Position numbers and translations under genes: made by a program. Below, one piece after another: positions 44,732 to 54,067 of a DNA stretch of 64,000 bases. The DNA comes from Ferirhizobium litorale (GTDB lineage: Bacteria; Pseudomonadota; Alphaproteobacteria; Rhizobiales; Rhizobiaceae). The notes under the pieces were generated by a model that had not been told where the DNA came from, did no database searches, and saw only the letters and a program-made list of their open reading frames with translations. The stretch covers positions 62,001-126,000 of the forward strand of contig JALDYZ010000010.1 of the NCBI GenBank assembly GCA_030028905.1. The letters run 5' to 3'. Within the stretch, counting starts at the first letter, position 1. Each line of letters begins with the position of its first letter.

Positions 44732-45406
44732 CTATCCGAGCGACAGCCTTTTGCCTTCCCGCTTGCCGAGTGAGGCGACGAGATCGCTGAAGCGGTCGCC
44801 CTGCACGGCGACGTGGCCGCGCAGCAGACTGCGAGTGGTCTCCGCATCGCCTGAGAGAATCGCAGCGACGATCTCGCCATGCTCTTTCAGCGAGACCTTC
44901 ATCCGGTTCCGCACCCGCAACTGAAGACGCCGATAAGGTCTCAGTCGGCGATGTAGCGCGACACATTGCTCCTCTAGGAAACCGGAATGGCTTGCGGCAT
45001 AGACCGCCCGGTGAAATGTCTCGTTCTCGTAGTAGTAGCGATCCGTATCCTCGCTGACAGCCGCCGCCTCGCATTGTGCATGCGCTCCGACAAGCGCCAA
45101 GCGGTCGTCCTCCGTGTGTCGGCGGGCGGCCAAGGCGCCTGCCATGCCCTCGATCTCCGCCATGACCTCGAACATCTCGAAGACACGACCGGGCGCCGGA
45201 TCGACCACCACCGCACCGCGCCGCGGGCGAATCTCGACGAGGCCGATCGCGCCAAGCTGCATCAACGCTTCGCGTATGGGGGTGCGTGATACGCCGTAAC
45301 GGGTAGCGAGCTGCACCTCGTCAAGGCGCTCGCCAGGCTCGAACTCCCCTATGACGATGCCATTTTCGATTTCGTCTCGCAGCTTGTGAAATGTGTTGCT
45401 CGCCAT
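44732..45406 (-). CDS. matR: GntR/FCD regulator of the malonate operon
   Basis: A 224-residue FadR-type regulator. The winged helix has ERLDEVQLATRYGVSRTPIR; the FCD ligand domain includes EMFEVMAEIEGMAGALAARR and HFHRAVYAA-like NETFHRAVYAAS, with its metal-binding His residues. The ATG after GAGG was chosen; two earlier ATGs are in frame. It is divergent from matPQMAB with palindromic sites between, matching the known MatR arrangement in rhizobia, where malonate relieves repression. Confidence 0.9.
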   Translation of the reverse strand: MASNTFHKLRDEIENGIVIGEFEPGERLDEVQLATRYGVSRTPIREALMQLGAIGLVEIRPRRGAVVVDPAPGRVFEMFEVMAEIEGMAGALAARRHTEDDRLALVGAHAQCEAAAVSEDTDRYYYENETFHRAVYAASHSGFLEEQCVALHRRLRPYRRLQLRVRNRMKVSLKEHGEIVAAILSGDAETTRSLLRGHVAVQGDRFSDLVASLGKREGKRLSLG

Positions 45407-45447
45407 TTCCATCCTCATGCAAAGCGCGGTATGCAGTTTCGCCACTC

Positions 45448-45478
45448 TTGTATACATTAATATTGACATTGTGTGCAA
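45448..45478. promoter_or_regulatory. Probable MatR operator pair
   Basis: TTGTATACA (45448-45456) and the related TTGTGTGCAA (45469-45478) lie 21 bases apart, about two helical turns, between the divergent matR and matP starts. TGTATACA-type palindromes are known sites of FCD-GntR proteins, including MatR. Confidence 0.7.
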
Positions 45479-45536
45479 CGTAAAGGCACACTCGACACCA
45501 ATCCGGCTGGAGGGCCGGAATAACAGGGAGGAGAAA

Positions 45537-46526
45537 ATGAGAAGATTCGCATATATGCTGTGCGCGTCAGTCGCGCTTCTGGCCGGCTCGGCATCTGCAC
45601 AGACGATCCTGAAGGCATCGCATCAATTCCCTGGCGGGAAAGGCGACATCCGCGACGAGATGGTGCAGATGATCGCCCGTGATGTCGCCGCGGCCAATGT
45701 CGATCTGGAAATCCAGGTCTTTCCCGGCGCGTCGCTCTACAAACCGAACGACCAGTGGAATGCGGTAACCCGCGGCCTTCTCGACATGACGTCCTTTCCT
45801 CTGGACTACGCGTCGGGCCGCCATCCCGAATTCTCGGCGACACTGATGCCGGGCCTCGTCGGTAACTTCGACCGCGCCATGCGACTCAATGATTCCGAGT
45901 TCATGAAGGACATCAAGGGTATAATCGAGAATGCCGGCGCCATCGTCATCGCCGATGCCTGGCTATCGGGCGCGTTCGCGTCGAAGAAGAACTGCATCAC
46001 GAAGCCGGATACGATCAGCGGCCAGGTCATTCGCGCTGCCGGCCCGGCCTTCGAGGAAATGCTGGTGGCGGCGGGCGCGTCGATTTCCTCCATGCCGTCC
46101 TCGGAAATCTATACCGGCATGCAGACCGGCGTGCTCGACGCTGCCAACACGTCTTCGGCGAGCTTCGTCTCCTACCGCCTGTTTGAACAGGCCAAGTGCC
46201 TGACGGCACCGGGAGAAAATGCCCTGTGGTTCATGTACGAACCGGTGCTGGTTTCCAAGCGCGTCTTCGAGGGCCTGACGGAAGACCAACAGAAGGCGAT
46301 TCTTGCCGCCGGCGAAAGGGCAGAAGCCTTCTTCAACGAGGAAGTTCGCAAGGGCGACCAGATCATGGTGGACACCTACAAGAAGGCAGGCGTCGAAGTG
46401 GTCGAAATGTCGAAGGAGGATTACGATGCCTGGCTCGAAGTGGCCAAGCAGTCCTCCTACAAGAATTTCGCTGCCAATGTGCCGAACGGCGACAAGCTGA
46501 TCGAGAAGGCGCTCGCGGTGGAGTAG
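45537..46526 (+). CDS. matP: TRAP transporter substrate-binding protein for malonate
   Basis: A 329-residue DctP-type periplasmic binding protein. The signal peptide is FAYMLCASVALLAGSASAQ. TILKASHQFPGGKG is the mature start, and EIYTGMQTGVLDAANTSSAS is the ligand-site region with the family's conserved stretch, though the carboxylate Arg is not obvious there. GGGAGGAG precedes the ATG. It captures malonate for the MatQM membrane units; the assignment rests on linkage with matAB. Confidence 0.92.
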   Translation: MRRFAYMLCASVALLAGSASAQTILKASHQFPGGKGDIRDEMVQMIARDVAAANVDLEIQVFPGASLYKPNDQWNAVTRGLLDMTSFPLDYASGRHPEFSATLMPGLVGNFDRAMRLNDSEFMKDIKGIIENAGAIVIADAWLSGAFASKKNCITKPDTISGQVIRAAGPAFEEMLVAAGASISSMPSSEIYTGMQTGVLDAANTSSASFVSYRLFEQAKCLTAPGENALWFMYEPVLVSKRVFEGLTEDQQKAILAAGERAEAFFNEEVRKGDQIMVDTYKKAGVEVVEMSKEDYDAWLEVAKQSSYKNFAANVPNGDKLIEKALAVE

Positions 46527-46591
46527 GCGAACCGGCCGATGGCAGGGCCGCAACCCTGTCATCGGCGTCACGGACAACAGGGAAGTCTCAG

Positions 46592-47167
46592 ATGGTCAAC
46601 GCCTATATCCGTGCGGCCGGTGCCTTTTCACGCGCTCTCGCCGTCCTTTCGACGCTCCTCCTTATCGCGGCCATGCTCGTCGTCTGCCAGATGATCCTGA
46701 TGCGCTATGTGTTTCGCCTTCCGACAATCTGGCAGACCGATTTCGTGGTTTTCTCGGCAACGGCCGCGATGTTTCTCGGCGCGCCCTATGTGCTGATGAA
46801 GGGCGGGCATGTCGGGGTCGACGTGGTGGAAATGATGGTGGGCACACGCACCCGCGCCGGCATGCGGTTGGTGGCGAGCGTGCTGGGCCTTGCCTTCTGC
46901 GCCATCATGCTTGCCGCTACCTGGATGCAGTTTCATGAAGCCTGGCTCGGCGGCTGGCGCCATTCGAGCGTATGGGCGCCGCCACTTTGGCTTCCGCTCT
47001 CCGCATTGCCGCTCGGCTTTGCCGCGCTTTGTCTGCAATATATTGCCCAGATCCTCGTCCTGATCCGGGAGGGTGCCGCGCCGAACGGCAGCCCCGCCCC
47101 CCTCGCCGGCTCGGCGGAATCCGACGACCACAAGGACCTGCCGCTTCCCAAGGAGTTCCCGCGATGA
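46592..47167 (+). CDS. matQ: TRAP transporter small membrane subunit
   Basis: A 191-residue DctQ-family protein with four membrane helices: residues 15-40, 55-75 (FLGAPYVLMKGGHVGVDVVE is the typical central motif), 90-110 and 130-150. The C-terminus is soluble and charged. It is the scaffold partner of MatM and overlaps its start by ATGA. It follows matP by 65 bases. Confidence 0.92.
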   Translation: MVNAYIRAAGAFSRALAVLSTLLLIAAMLVVCQMILMRYVFRLPTIWQTDFVVFSATAAMFLGAPYVLMKGGHVGVDVVEMMVGTRTRAGMRLVASVLGLAFCAIMLAATWMQFHEAWLGGWRHSSVWAPPLWLPLSALPLGFAALCLQYIAQILVLIREGAAPNGSPAPLAGSAESDDHKDLPLPKEFPR

Positions 47168-48480
47168 GCCCGACAATCGCCGGCCTGATGATCATTGCCT
47201 GCCTCTTCGCCCTGCTTGCGACCGGCATGCCGATCGCCTTCGCGCTCGGGCTCGCCGCCTTCCTTGCGCTCTACCTGCAAAGCGGAGCGGCAATCTTTTT
47301 CGTACTCGGGGATACGATGTTCTCCGGCATCGCGAACCTTGCCTATGTGTCGATCCCGATGTTCGTGCTGATGGGCGCGGCGGTCGCCTCCTCGCCTGCC
47401 GGTTCCGACCTCTACACCTCCCTCGACCGCTGGCTGAATCGCGTGCCGGGTGGGCTGGTCCTGTCGAATATCGGTGCCTGCGCCATCTTTTCCGGCATGA
47501 CCGGCTCGTCGCCGGCCACATGTGCTGCCATCGGCAAGATGGGCATCCCAGAAATGCAGCGGCGCGGCTATCCGAACTCCGTGGCGACCGGCTCGATCGC
47601 CGCAGGCGGCACGCTCGGCATCCTCATCCCGCCCTCGGTGACGCTCATCGTGTACGGCATCGCGACTGAAACTTCGATCGGCCGGCTCTTCATGGCGGGC
47701 GTTCTGCCTGGCCTGATGCTGACCGTCATGTTCATGATCTGGGCCATCATAGACTGCAAGCGCAAGGGATACGAATTCGATGCCCGAGCCATGCGCTATT
47801 CGCTCAAGGAGCGCCTCGCCGGCCTGCCACGCATCCTGCCTTTCCTGATCATCATCGCCGGCACTCTCTATGTGCTCTACGGGGGGATCGCCACCCCTTC
47901 CGAGGCAGCCGGGGCCGGGGCTTTCCTGACGCTCGTCGTCGTCGTGATCGCCTACCGGCTCTTCCGGATGAAGCCGATAGCGGGCATCTTCGGCTCGGCC
48001 ATGCGCGAAAGCGTGATGATCATGATGATCATGGCAGCGGCCGAACTCTTTGCCTTCGCGCTGTCGTCCCTGTTCATCACCCAGACCGTCGCCTCGGCAA
48101 TCGCCGATCTTGAGGTGAACCGCTGGGTGCTAATGGCGATCATCAACGTCTTCCTGCTCGTCTGCGGCATGTTCCTGCCGCCCGTCGCCGTCATCGTCAT
48201 GACTGCGCCGATGTTGTTTCCGATCATCACCCAGGCGGGCTTTGATCCGTACTGGTTCGCGATCGTGCTGACGATCAACATGGAAGTCGGCCTGATCACG
48301 CCGCCGATAGGTCTCAACCTCTTCGTCATCAACGCCATCGCACCAACTGTGCCGACAAGGGACATCCTGTGGGGTTCGCTGCCCTATGTGCTGGTCATGT
48401 TCCTTGCAATCGTCATTCTCTGCATCTTCCCCGGTATCGCCACCTGGCTGCCGAACCACATGTTGGGAGCTGTCCAATGA
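47164..48480 (+). CDS. matM: TRAP transporter large membrane subunit
   Basis: A 438-residue DctM-family permease with about 12 membrane helices. FSGMTGSSPATCAAIGKMGI and GGTLGILIPPSVTLIVYGI are the duplicated TRAP re-entrant motifs, and INMEVGLITPPIGLNLFVIN is the second copy. It drives sodium- or proton-coupled malonate uptake. It is coupled to matQ and to matA by ATGA overlaps on both sides. Confidence 0.93.
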   Translation: MSPTIAGLMIIACLFALLATGMPIAFALGLAAFLALYLQSGAAIFFVLGDTMFSGIANLAYVSIPMFVLMGAAVASSPAGSDLYTSLDRWLNRVPGGLVLSNIGACAIFSGMTGSSPATCAAIGKMGIPEMQRRGYPNSVATGSIAAGGTLGILIPPSVTLIVYGIATETSIGRLFMAGVLPGLMLTVMFMIWAIIDCKRKGYEFDARAMRYSLKERLAGLPRILPFLIIIAGTLYVLYGGIATPSEAAGAGAFLTLVVVVIAYRLFRMKPIAGIFGSAMRESVMIMMIMAAAELFAFALSSLFITQTVASAIADLEVNRWVLMAIINVFLLVCGMFLPPVAVIVMTAPMLFPIITQAGFDPYWFAIVLTINMEVGLITPPIGLNLFVINAIAPTVPTRDILWGSLPYVLVMFLAIVILCIFPGIATWLPNHMLGAVQ

Positions 48481-49901
48481 GAACTGCGTCCCTCTTCAGC
48501 GAAATGCTGCAGACCATCACCGAGCGCGGGCGGCGGTTCCTCTCCTTCGGTGCACGCGAAGATGCGCTCGATCCGATGAGCGTGATCGCGGAGCGATGCG
48601 AAACGCTGCTGTCGAGCCGGGGGGAGGCTTCCGGCATGGCACTGGCGAAGGACATCCTCGACCGCTGGCGAACCTTCGACATCAAATCCCAGCAGGTTTT
48701 CATGCGTATGCTGCTCGCGCGGTTCGGCCCGAAGGTCGAGCGCCTGGAGACGGCCATCGACGCCTATCGCGCCGATCAAAGCCCGAAGGCGCTGCTGGAG
48801 CTTCACGTTGCGGCCGAGCCCCGCCGGCAGGAGCTCATCCGGCGGCTCAATCTGGCGCCGAACGGCATTGCGACGCTGGTGGCAATGCGCGAGGCGCTGC
48901 TGCGGCTCAAGGCGAAGGATCCCGATCTCGAAGCCGTGGATGCGGATTTCGCCCATCTTTTTGGTTCCTGGTTCAACCGCGGCTTCCTCGTGCTTCGGCC
49001 GATCAACTGGTCGACGCCGGCCGACATCCTGGAGAAGATCATCCAGTACGAGGCAGTGCACCATATTGGCGGATGGGACGAATTGCGGCGCCGGCTTGCG
49101 CCGGAGGATCGCCGCTGCTTCGCCTTCTTCCATCCGCAGCTGCCCGACGAGCCGCTGATCTTTGTCGAGGTGGCGCTGACGCGGGAGATGCCCGCGCGGA
49201 TCGATGATCTCCTTCGCGAAGACCGGGAGCCTGTGCCCGCAAACGAGGCCACGACGGCGGTCTTCTACTCCATCTCGAACTGCCAGGAGGGCCTGCGCGG
49301 CATTTCTTTCGGCAACTTCCTGATCAAGCAGGTGGTCGAGGACCTGCGTCGCGACCTGTCGAGGCTCGACATCTTCGTCACGCTATCGCCGGTGCCGGGT
49401 TTTGCCGATTGGCTGTCGCGCGAGCGGCGGTCCGAAGTCTCGGACGTGCTTTCGGCGACCGACCGGACACGTCTGGCATTGCTCGACGAACCCGACTGGG
49501 CAGACCGGCCGGAGTCCTTGGCCGAAATCCAGCCGGCAATGACGTCGGCGGCCGCGTGGTATTTCCTGCGCGCAAGGGACGCAAAGGGGCGGATCATCGA
49601 TCCGGTCGCCCGCTTCCATCTCGGCAACGGCGCGCGACTGGAACGCCTGGACTTCCTGGCGGACCGCTCGCCCCGCGCCATGCGCCAGGCGCACGGCCTG
49701 ATGGTCAACTATCTCTACAAGCTTGATGACATCGAGACGAACCATGAAGCGTTTGCGGGCCGGAACGAGGTCGTTACCACACCGGCGATCCGCCGCCTCG
49801 TCCCGGCGGAGCGTGGCGGGCGCAATCTTGTGCCGCTGGCGGGCGGCAATCCGGACGAACAGGGCCGGCAAGGCAAGGAAAACAGGGAGTTGAGTGCATG
49901 A
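48477..49901 (+). CDS. matA: Malonyl-CoA decarboxylase
   Basis: A 474-residue malonyl-CoA decarboxylase. The N-terminal helical domain spans about residues 1-170; the GNAT-like catalytic domain follows, with the active-site segments RRCFAFFHPQLPDEPLIFVE and SISNCQEGLRGISFGNFLIK. It converts malonyl-CoA to acetyl-CoA and carbon dioxide. It overlaps matM and matB by ATGA. The C-terminal tail (GNPDEQGRQGKENREL) is hydrophilic. Confidence 0.95.
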   Translation: MRTASLFSEMLQTITERGRRFLSFGAREDALDPMSVIAERCETLLSSRGEASGMALAKDILDRWRTFDIKSQQVFMRMLLARFGPKVERLETAIDAYRADQSPKALLELHVAAEPRRQELIRRLNLAPNGIATLVAMREALLRLKAKDPDLEAVDADFAHLFGSWFNRGFLVLRPINWSTPADILEKIIQYEAVHHIGGWDELRRRLAPEDRRCFAFFHPQLPDEPLIFVEVALTREMPARIDDLLREDREPVPANEATTAVFYSISNCQEGLRGISFGNFLIKQVVEDLRRDLSRLDIFVTLSPVPGFADWLSRERRSEVSDVLSATDRTRLALLDEPDWADRPESLAEIQPAMTSAAAWYFLRARDAKGRIIDPVARFHLGNGARLERLDFLADRSPRAMRQAHGLMVNYLYKLDDIETNHEAFAGRNEVVTTPAIRRLVPAERGGRNLVPLAGGNPDEQGRQGKENRELSA

Positions 49902-51412
49902 GCAACCATCTTTTCGACGCGGTCCGGTCCGCGGCACAGGGCGGCAGCGTCTTCATCGAGACGCTCGACGGCCGGCAATGGACCTATGACGACATGCTAT
50001 TGCTGTCAGGGCGGCTGGCCGGCGCGCTCGACACGCTTGGCGTCAGGCCCGGCGACCGGGTTGCCGTGCAGGTGGAAAAGAGCCCGGAAGCGCTGATGCT
50101 GTACCTCGCCTGCCTGCGCGCCGGCGCCGTCTATCTGCCGCTCAACACCGCCTATACGCTGGCTGAACTCGACTATTTCGTTGGCGATGCCGAGCCGCGC
50201 CTCATCGTCTGCACGCCGAAAGCGGCCGAAAGCATCCGCAGGATCGCGGCCCAGCACGGCGCCCATGTGGAGACACTGGACGAAGTGGGCGGCGGATCGC
50301 TGATGGAACTGGCCGCCGACGAGGAAGCCGATTTCCTCGATGCAGAACGCGGACCGGACGACCTTGCCGCGATCCTCTACACCTCGGGCACGACGGGGCG
50401 CTCCAAGGGCGCGATGCTGACGCACGACAACCTGCTCTCCAACGCGCTGACTCTGCGCGACCATTGGCGCTTCACCAGCGCGGACCGCCTGATCCACGCC
50501 CTGCCGATCTTCCACACCCACGGCCTTTTCGTCGCTTCGAACGTGACGCTGCTCTCGGGCGCATCGATGTACATTTTGGCTAAGTTCGATGCGGACGAGG
50601 CACTGCGGCTGATGGCAAGCGCCACGGCGATGATGGGCGTGCCGACCTTCTATGTCCGGCTGGTCCAGCATCCCGGCCTGACGCGCGAGGCGACGGCCGG
50701 CATGCGGCTCTTCGTTTCAGGCTCCGCACCGCTTCTGGCGGAAACCCACCGGGACTTCTTCGAAAAGACCGGCCATGCCATTCTCGAGCGCTACGGCATG
50801 ACCGAGACCAACATGAACACGTCCAACCCTTATGATGGCGATCGCATCGCCGGCACGGTGGGCTTTCCCCTGCCCGGCGTTTCCCTGCGCGTCGTCGTTC
50901 CAGAAAGCGGCAAGCCGCTGCCGGACGGCGAGACGGGGATGATTGAGGTGAAGGGACCGAACGTCTTCAAGGGTTACTGGCGCATGCCCGAAAAGACCGC
51001 TGCGGAATTCCGCACGGACGGGTTCTTTATTACCGGCGATCTCGGCAAGATTGACGAGCGTGGCTATGTCCACATTGTCGGCCGCGGCAAGGATCTCGTG
51101 ATCTCCGGCGGCTACAACATCTATCCGAAGGAGGTCGAAACCGAGATCGACGGAATGCCCGGCGTGGTCGAGAGCGCTGTCATCGGCGTGCCTCACCCGG
51201 ATTTCGGCGAGGGCGTGACCGCTGTCGTGGTGCGCAAGAAAGACGCGAGCCTCGACGAAAAGACCATCCTTGCCGCGCTCAACGACAGGCTTGCCCGCTA
51301 CAAGCAGCCCAAACGCGTCCTCTTCGTCGACGACCTGCCGCGCAACACGATGGGCAAGGTGCAGAAGAACCTCCTGCGCGAGACCTACTCCGGACTGTAT
51401 ATGGAACCCTGA
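49898..51412 (+). CDS. matB: Malonyl-CoA synthetase
   Basis: A 504-residue acyl-adenylate-forming ligase. The P-loop is LYTSGTTGRSKGAMLTH, the adenylation motif ERYGMTETNMNT, the hinge GDLGKIDERGYVHIVGRGKD, and the catalytic C-terminal Lys lies in PRNTMGKVQKN. It makes malonyl-CoA from malonate, CoA and ATP; with MatA this yields acetyl-CoA. It is last in matPQMAB, and a hairpin follows 111 bases after the stop. Confidence 0.95.
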   Translation: MSNHLFDAVRSAAQGGSVFIETLDGRQWTYDDMLLLSGRLAGALDTLGVRPGDRVAVQVEKSPEALMLYLACLRAGAVYLPLNTAYTLAELDYFVGDAEPRLIVCTPKAAESIRRIAAQHGAHVETLDEVGGGSLMELAADEEADFLDAERGPDDLAAILYTSGTTGRSKGAMLTHDNLLSNALTLRDHWRFTSADRLIHALPIFHTHGLFVASNVTLLSGASMYILAKFDADEALRLMASATAMMGVPTFYVRLVQHPGLTREATAGMRLFVSGSAPLLAETHRDFFEKTGHAILERYGMTETNMNTSNPYDGDRIAGTVGFPLPGVSLRVVVPESGKPLPDGETGMIEVKGPNVFKGYWRMPEKTAAEFRTDGFFITGDLGKIDERGYVHIVGRGKDLVISGGYNIYPKEVETEIDGMPGVVESAVIGVPHPDFGEGVTAVVVRKKDASLDEKTILAALNDRLARYKQPKRVLFVDDLPRNTMGKVQKNLLRETYSGLYMEP

Positions 51413-51523
51413 TTTAACCTTGTAGCAGCCTGTCGCGTCGTCGGGGGCATTGGTGAGCGGTCCATCAGCATGCTGCCAATATTAAAAAGAGCCTTGCATT
51501 GTCAAGGTTTTGCCGCAGGCTAT

Positions 51524-51556
51524 CTCCTCCGCGCAAGACCGGAGGAGGCTTTTCCT
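51524..51556 (+). terminator. Terminator after matB
   Basis: Stem ctcctccg/cggaggag with an 8-base loop, followed by GCTTTTCC. It lies downstream of the mat operon and looks Rho-independent, of moderate strength. Confidence 0.6.
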
Positions 51557-51681
51557 TGACCACGGCACGCCCCAAAAAAAAGTTGCGGTGACAGCCTCGC
51601 TCTTGTGGATGTTCATTCGTCTCTCGGGGAAGCGCCGAAGCTATAGCTTCATCTTTCCCGGCCAAATGGAATGGACAAGCC

Positions 51682-52074
51682 CTAGCTGCACTTTGAAAGG
51701 TGCTCGTGCACTGCGAGCCAGACGTCATCGGGCCTCCGTTGGAACACGATTGTCTCGCGTTCATCGGTTACGCTCGATTCGCCGTTGAACTCCAGTTTCG
51801 TTTCGACGCGATGAGTAAATATTGCGATCTCGCCCGCAAACTGGATGCGCTGCTCGCTTGATCGGCATTCGACGATGCGAAAGCCGTCGCGCTCCTCCCA
51901 CAGGCGCCACTCGGCGCGATAGTCCTCGCGGCTGCCCAACACGCGGTCGAGATTGTGGAAGACGAAGGTCGCCTCTGGCGCAAACGCGGCAAAATAGGCC
52001 TCCGTGTCGTGGCGGCCAAACGCGTCGACCAGCCGATTGGCGGCAGCCGTCACGCTCTCCAACGTGGGGTTCAT
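51682..52074 (-). CDS. SnoaL/DUF4440-like (NTF2 fold) protein
   Basis: A 130-residue single-domain protein of the NTF2-like superfamily: LVDAFGRHDTEAYFAAFAPE, then FVFHNLDRVLGSREDYRAEW, and a C-terminal DVWLAVHEHLSK strand. The start has GGGAGGAA just upstream. It lies 20 bases downstream of the TetR gene on the same strand and is likely co-transcribed. The function is not known; small-molecule binding or isomerisation is usual for the fold. Confidence 0.82.
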   Translation of the reverse strand: MNPTLESVTAAANRLVDAFGRHDTEAYFAAFAPEATFVFHNLDRVLGSREDYRAEWRLWEERDGFRIVECRSSEQRIQFAGEIAIFTHRVETKLEFNGESSVTDERETIVFQRRPDDVWLAVHEHLSKCS

Positions 52075-52094
52075 GGTTCCTCCCGGTATGTTGC

Positions 52095-52718
52095 TCAATG
52101 TCCTGGCGTGCTGATCAGCGTTGCCAGCGGCCGGTTCTGGCGGGCGACCTCAATCTTCAATTGCTCGAGCGGCATTGCCTCGTCGCGCACGAACTCCGTG
52201 AACATCATGTTAAGATTGTTGAAGAACATGGCACCGACCGCAGCCGTGTCGATGCCCATGAGAACGGCTCCCCTCTGCTGCAGCTTCTGCACCAGCGTCG
52301 TGACCTGCGCGCAGAGCGCGCGGTCGAGTTCGGTATAGCGTTTGGAGAAAGGCGTCTCCGGCCGTTGTATGGAGATGGCCATCGCCGTCCGCCACATCTC
52401 CTTGCTGAGATAGACGAGCGAGTGATCATAGTACTGGTCGATGAGGGCAGAGAGCGCGGCAAGCACGTCGCCTGGCGGGTTTGCGACGATCGGCTCGCCG
52501 GCTTCGAGCACTTCCTCAACTTCCATAGCCACGGTTGCGAGCAGCATGTCGCCCTTGTTCTGGTAGTAGTTGTAGAAAGTGCCGACGGAGACTTCGGCGC
52601 ACTCGGCGATGTCCTCGATTCGCGCCGCCTCATAGCCCACCTCGCGAAACAGCCGCGTCGCAGCCTCCAGGATGCGTCGGTTCTTGTCGGCCTTTTGTCT
52701 TGCGCGAAGTCCCGCCAC
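52095..52718 (-). CDS. TetR/AcrR family transcriptional regulator
   Basis: A 207-residue repressor starting at GTG with GAGGAAGAG upstream. The helix-turn-helix is IEDIAECAEVSVGTFYNYYQ followed by NKGDMLLATVAM. The C-terminal domain is all helical. It is divergent from the polyamine-type ABC operon, with an inverted repeat in the 112-base spacer, so it probably represses that operon. The inducer may be the transported substrate or its hydrolysis product. Confidence 0.9.
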   Translation of the reverse strand: MAGLRARQKADKNRRILEAATRLFREVGYEAARIEDIAECAEVSVGTFYNYYQNKGDMLLATVAMEVEEVLEAGEPIVANPPGDVLAALSALIDQYYDHSLVYLSKEMWRTAMAISIQRPETPFSKRYTELDRALCAQVTTLVQKLQQRGAVLMGIDTAAVGAMFFNNLNMMFTEFVRDEAMPLEQLKIEVARQNRPLATLISTPGH

Positions 52719-52753
52719 TCGAACTCTTCCTCTTTGAATACCCTCAATTTTGA

Positions 52754-52783
52754 GATTGACTTAAAAAATGAACTCATTCAATC
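52754..52783. promoter_or_regulatory. Inverted repeats in the TetR/ABC promoter
   Basis: An outer GATTGA...TCAATC pair encloses an inner tgaa-ctca-ttca palindrome. It lies between the divergent TetR and binding-protein genes, in a strongly AT-rich stretch. It is a probable TetR operator overlapping the promoter. Confidence 0.5.
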
Positions 52784-52830
52784 TTTTTGTAAAGGCACCG
52801 GAACGAGTGCCGGAACCAGAGGGTAGAACG

Positions 52831-53913
52831 ATGACCAAAACCATTGCGGGCGCCTCCGCGCGCCGTCTCTATACGTCCGTTGCCGCATTCGCCTTGACGA
52901 CTTTTGCCGCAAGCCAGGCAAGTGCCGCCGAAGAGCTCAATGCGCTCGTCTGGTGCGACCACACCGATCCGGCGCTGATCGAGCCGTTCGAGCAGGCCAA
53001 CGATGTCAAGGTCAATCTGAAGGAATACGAGGGCACCGGTGCCGGGCTTTCGATCCTGGAGCAGTCGCGGCCTGGCGATTGGGATGTCATGGTGATTGAC
53101 GCCGTCGACGTGCACCGCGTGATCGACATGGGTCTCCTCGGCGAAATGCCGGCCGATGCCCTGCCCTCGGCCGACATCTTCCCTGAACTCCGGATGGAAG
53201 CCAACAACACCAAGGACGGCAAGACCTATGCCGTGACGGAGAAATTCGGCTACAACACGATTTCCTACGACAAGACGAAGGTCGACCCGAAGGACATGGA
53301 AGACCTCTCCGTCATCTGGTCGGACAAGTACAAGGGCCGCATCGCGCTCTATGACTACTACCTGCCAATGATCGGCCTTGTTCAACTCGGGCTTGGCAAG
53401 AAGACCGCGGATCTTTCCGAAGCCGACATGCCGGCGATCGAGGAAAAGCTTTCCGCGATGAAGACCGTCTCGAAGCAGGTCAGCGATGTCGTCTCTTCGC
53501 AGACGGCGCTTGCGACCGGCGAAGTCGACATCCTCGTCGGTGGTGGCGAGTGGATCACCGCCTCGCTGGCCAAGGACAAGCCCGACCTCGACTGGATCGT
53601 GCCGAAGCAGGGTGCGATGCGCTGGGCGCAGTCGATCGGCGTGATGAAGGATTCACAGAAACCGGACCTGGCGCTCAAGTTCGTCCAGTATATTCTCAGC
53701 CCCGAGGGCCAGGCGCGGCTCGCCACTTCCTCATGCTACTGGGGCATGCCGGCCAACCAGAAAGCCGGAGAGCACCTGGGAGACGACCAGAAGAAGGCGC
53801 TGCGCTGGGACGACCAGGACGGCTATCTGAAGAACACCCAGCTCTATCCGATCCCGAGCGCTGAACTGGACCAGAAGATGCAGGACGCCTGGACCAACAT
53901 GATGCAGCAGTAA
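52831..53913 (+). CDS. ABC transporter substrate-binding protein, polyamine type
   Basis: A 360-residue PotD/PotF-like periplasmic protein. The signal peptide ends near ASA-AE. ELNALVWCDHTDPALIEPFE is the mature start, FGYNTISYDKTKV and WSDKYKGRIALYDYY are typical type-II binding-protein segments, and VDILVGGGEWITASL precedes the C-lobe. It is not a close match to classical PotD, so spermidine or putrescine is only one possible ligand. It is first in the operon. Confidence 0.9.
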   Translation: MTKTIAGASARRLYTSVAAFALTTFAASQASAAEELNALVWCDHTDPALIEPFEQANDVKVNLKEYEGTGAGLSILEQSRPGDWDVMVIDAVDVHRVIDMGLLGEMPADALPSADIFPELRMEANNTKDGKTYAVTEKFGYNTISYDKTKVDPKDMEDLSVIWSDKYKGRIALYDYYLPMIGLVQLGLGKKTADLSEADMPAIEEKLSAMKTVSKQVSDVVSSQTALATGEVDILVGGGEWITASLAKDKPDLDWIVPKQGAMRWAQSIGVMKDSQKPDLALKFVQYILSPEGQARLATSSCYWGMPANQKAGEHLGDDQKKALRWDDQDGYLKNTQLYPIPSAELDQKMQDAWTNMMQQ

Positions 53914-53999
53914 GGACGTCCATTTCCCCAACAGGGGCGAAGGTGGTCTAGACACGGACAAGCGCGGCACCACTCCCTTGTTCCGGGCTTTGCTCGGCA

Positions 54000-54019
54000 C
54001 TTCTCCCCACTGGGAGAAG
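54000..54019 (+). terminator. Intercistronic hairpin
   Basis: Perfect 8-bp stem (cttctccc/gggagaag) with loop cact, between the binding-protein and permease genes. There is no T-run. It probably protects the highly expressed upstream message, or partly attenuates the downstream genes. Confidence 0.55.
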
Positions 54020-54067
54020 AGGGAGTTCGCCGTCGATGTCCCGCCAATCACCCAGCTTGGGAGCGCC

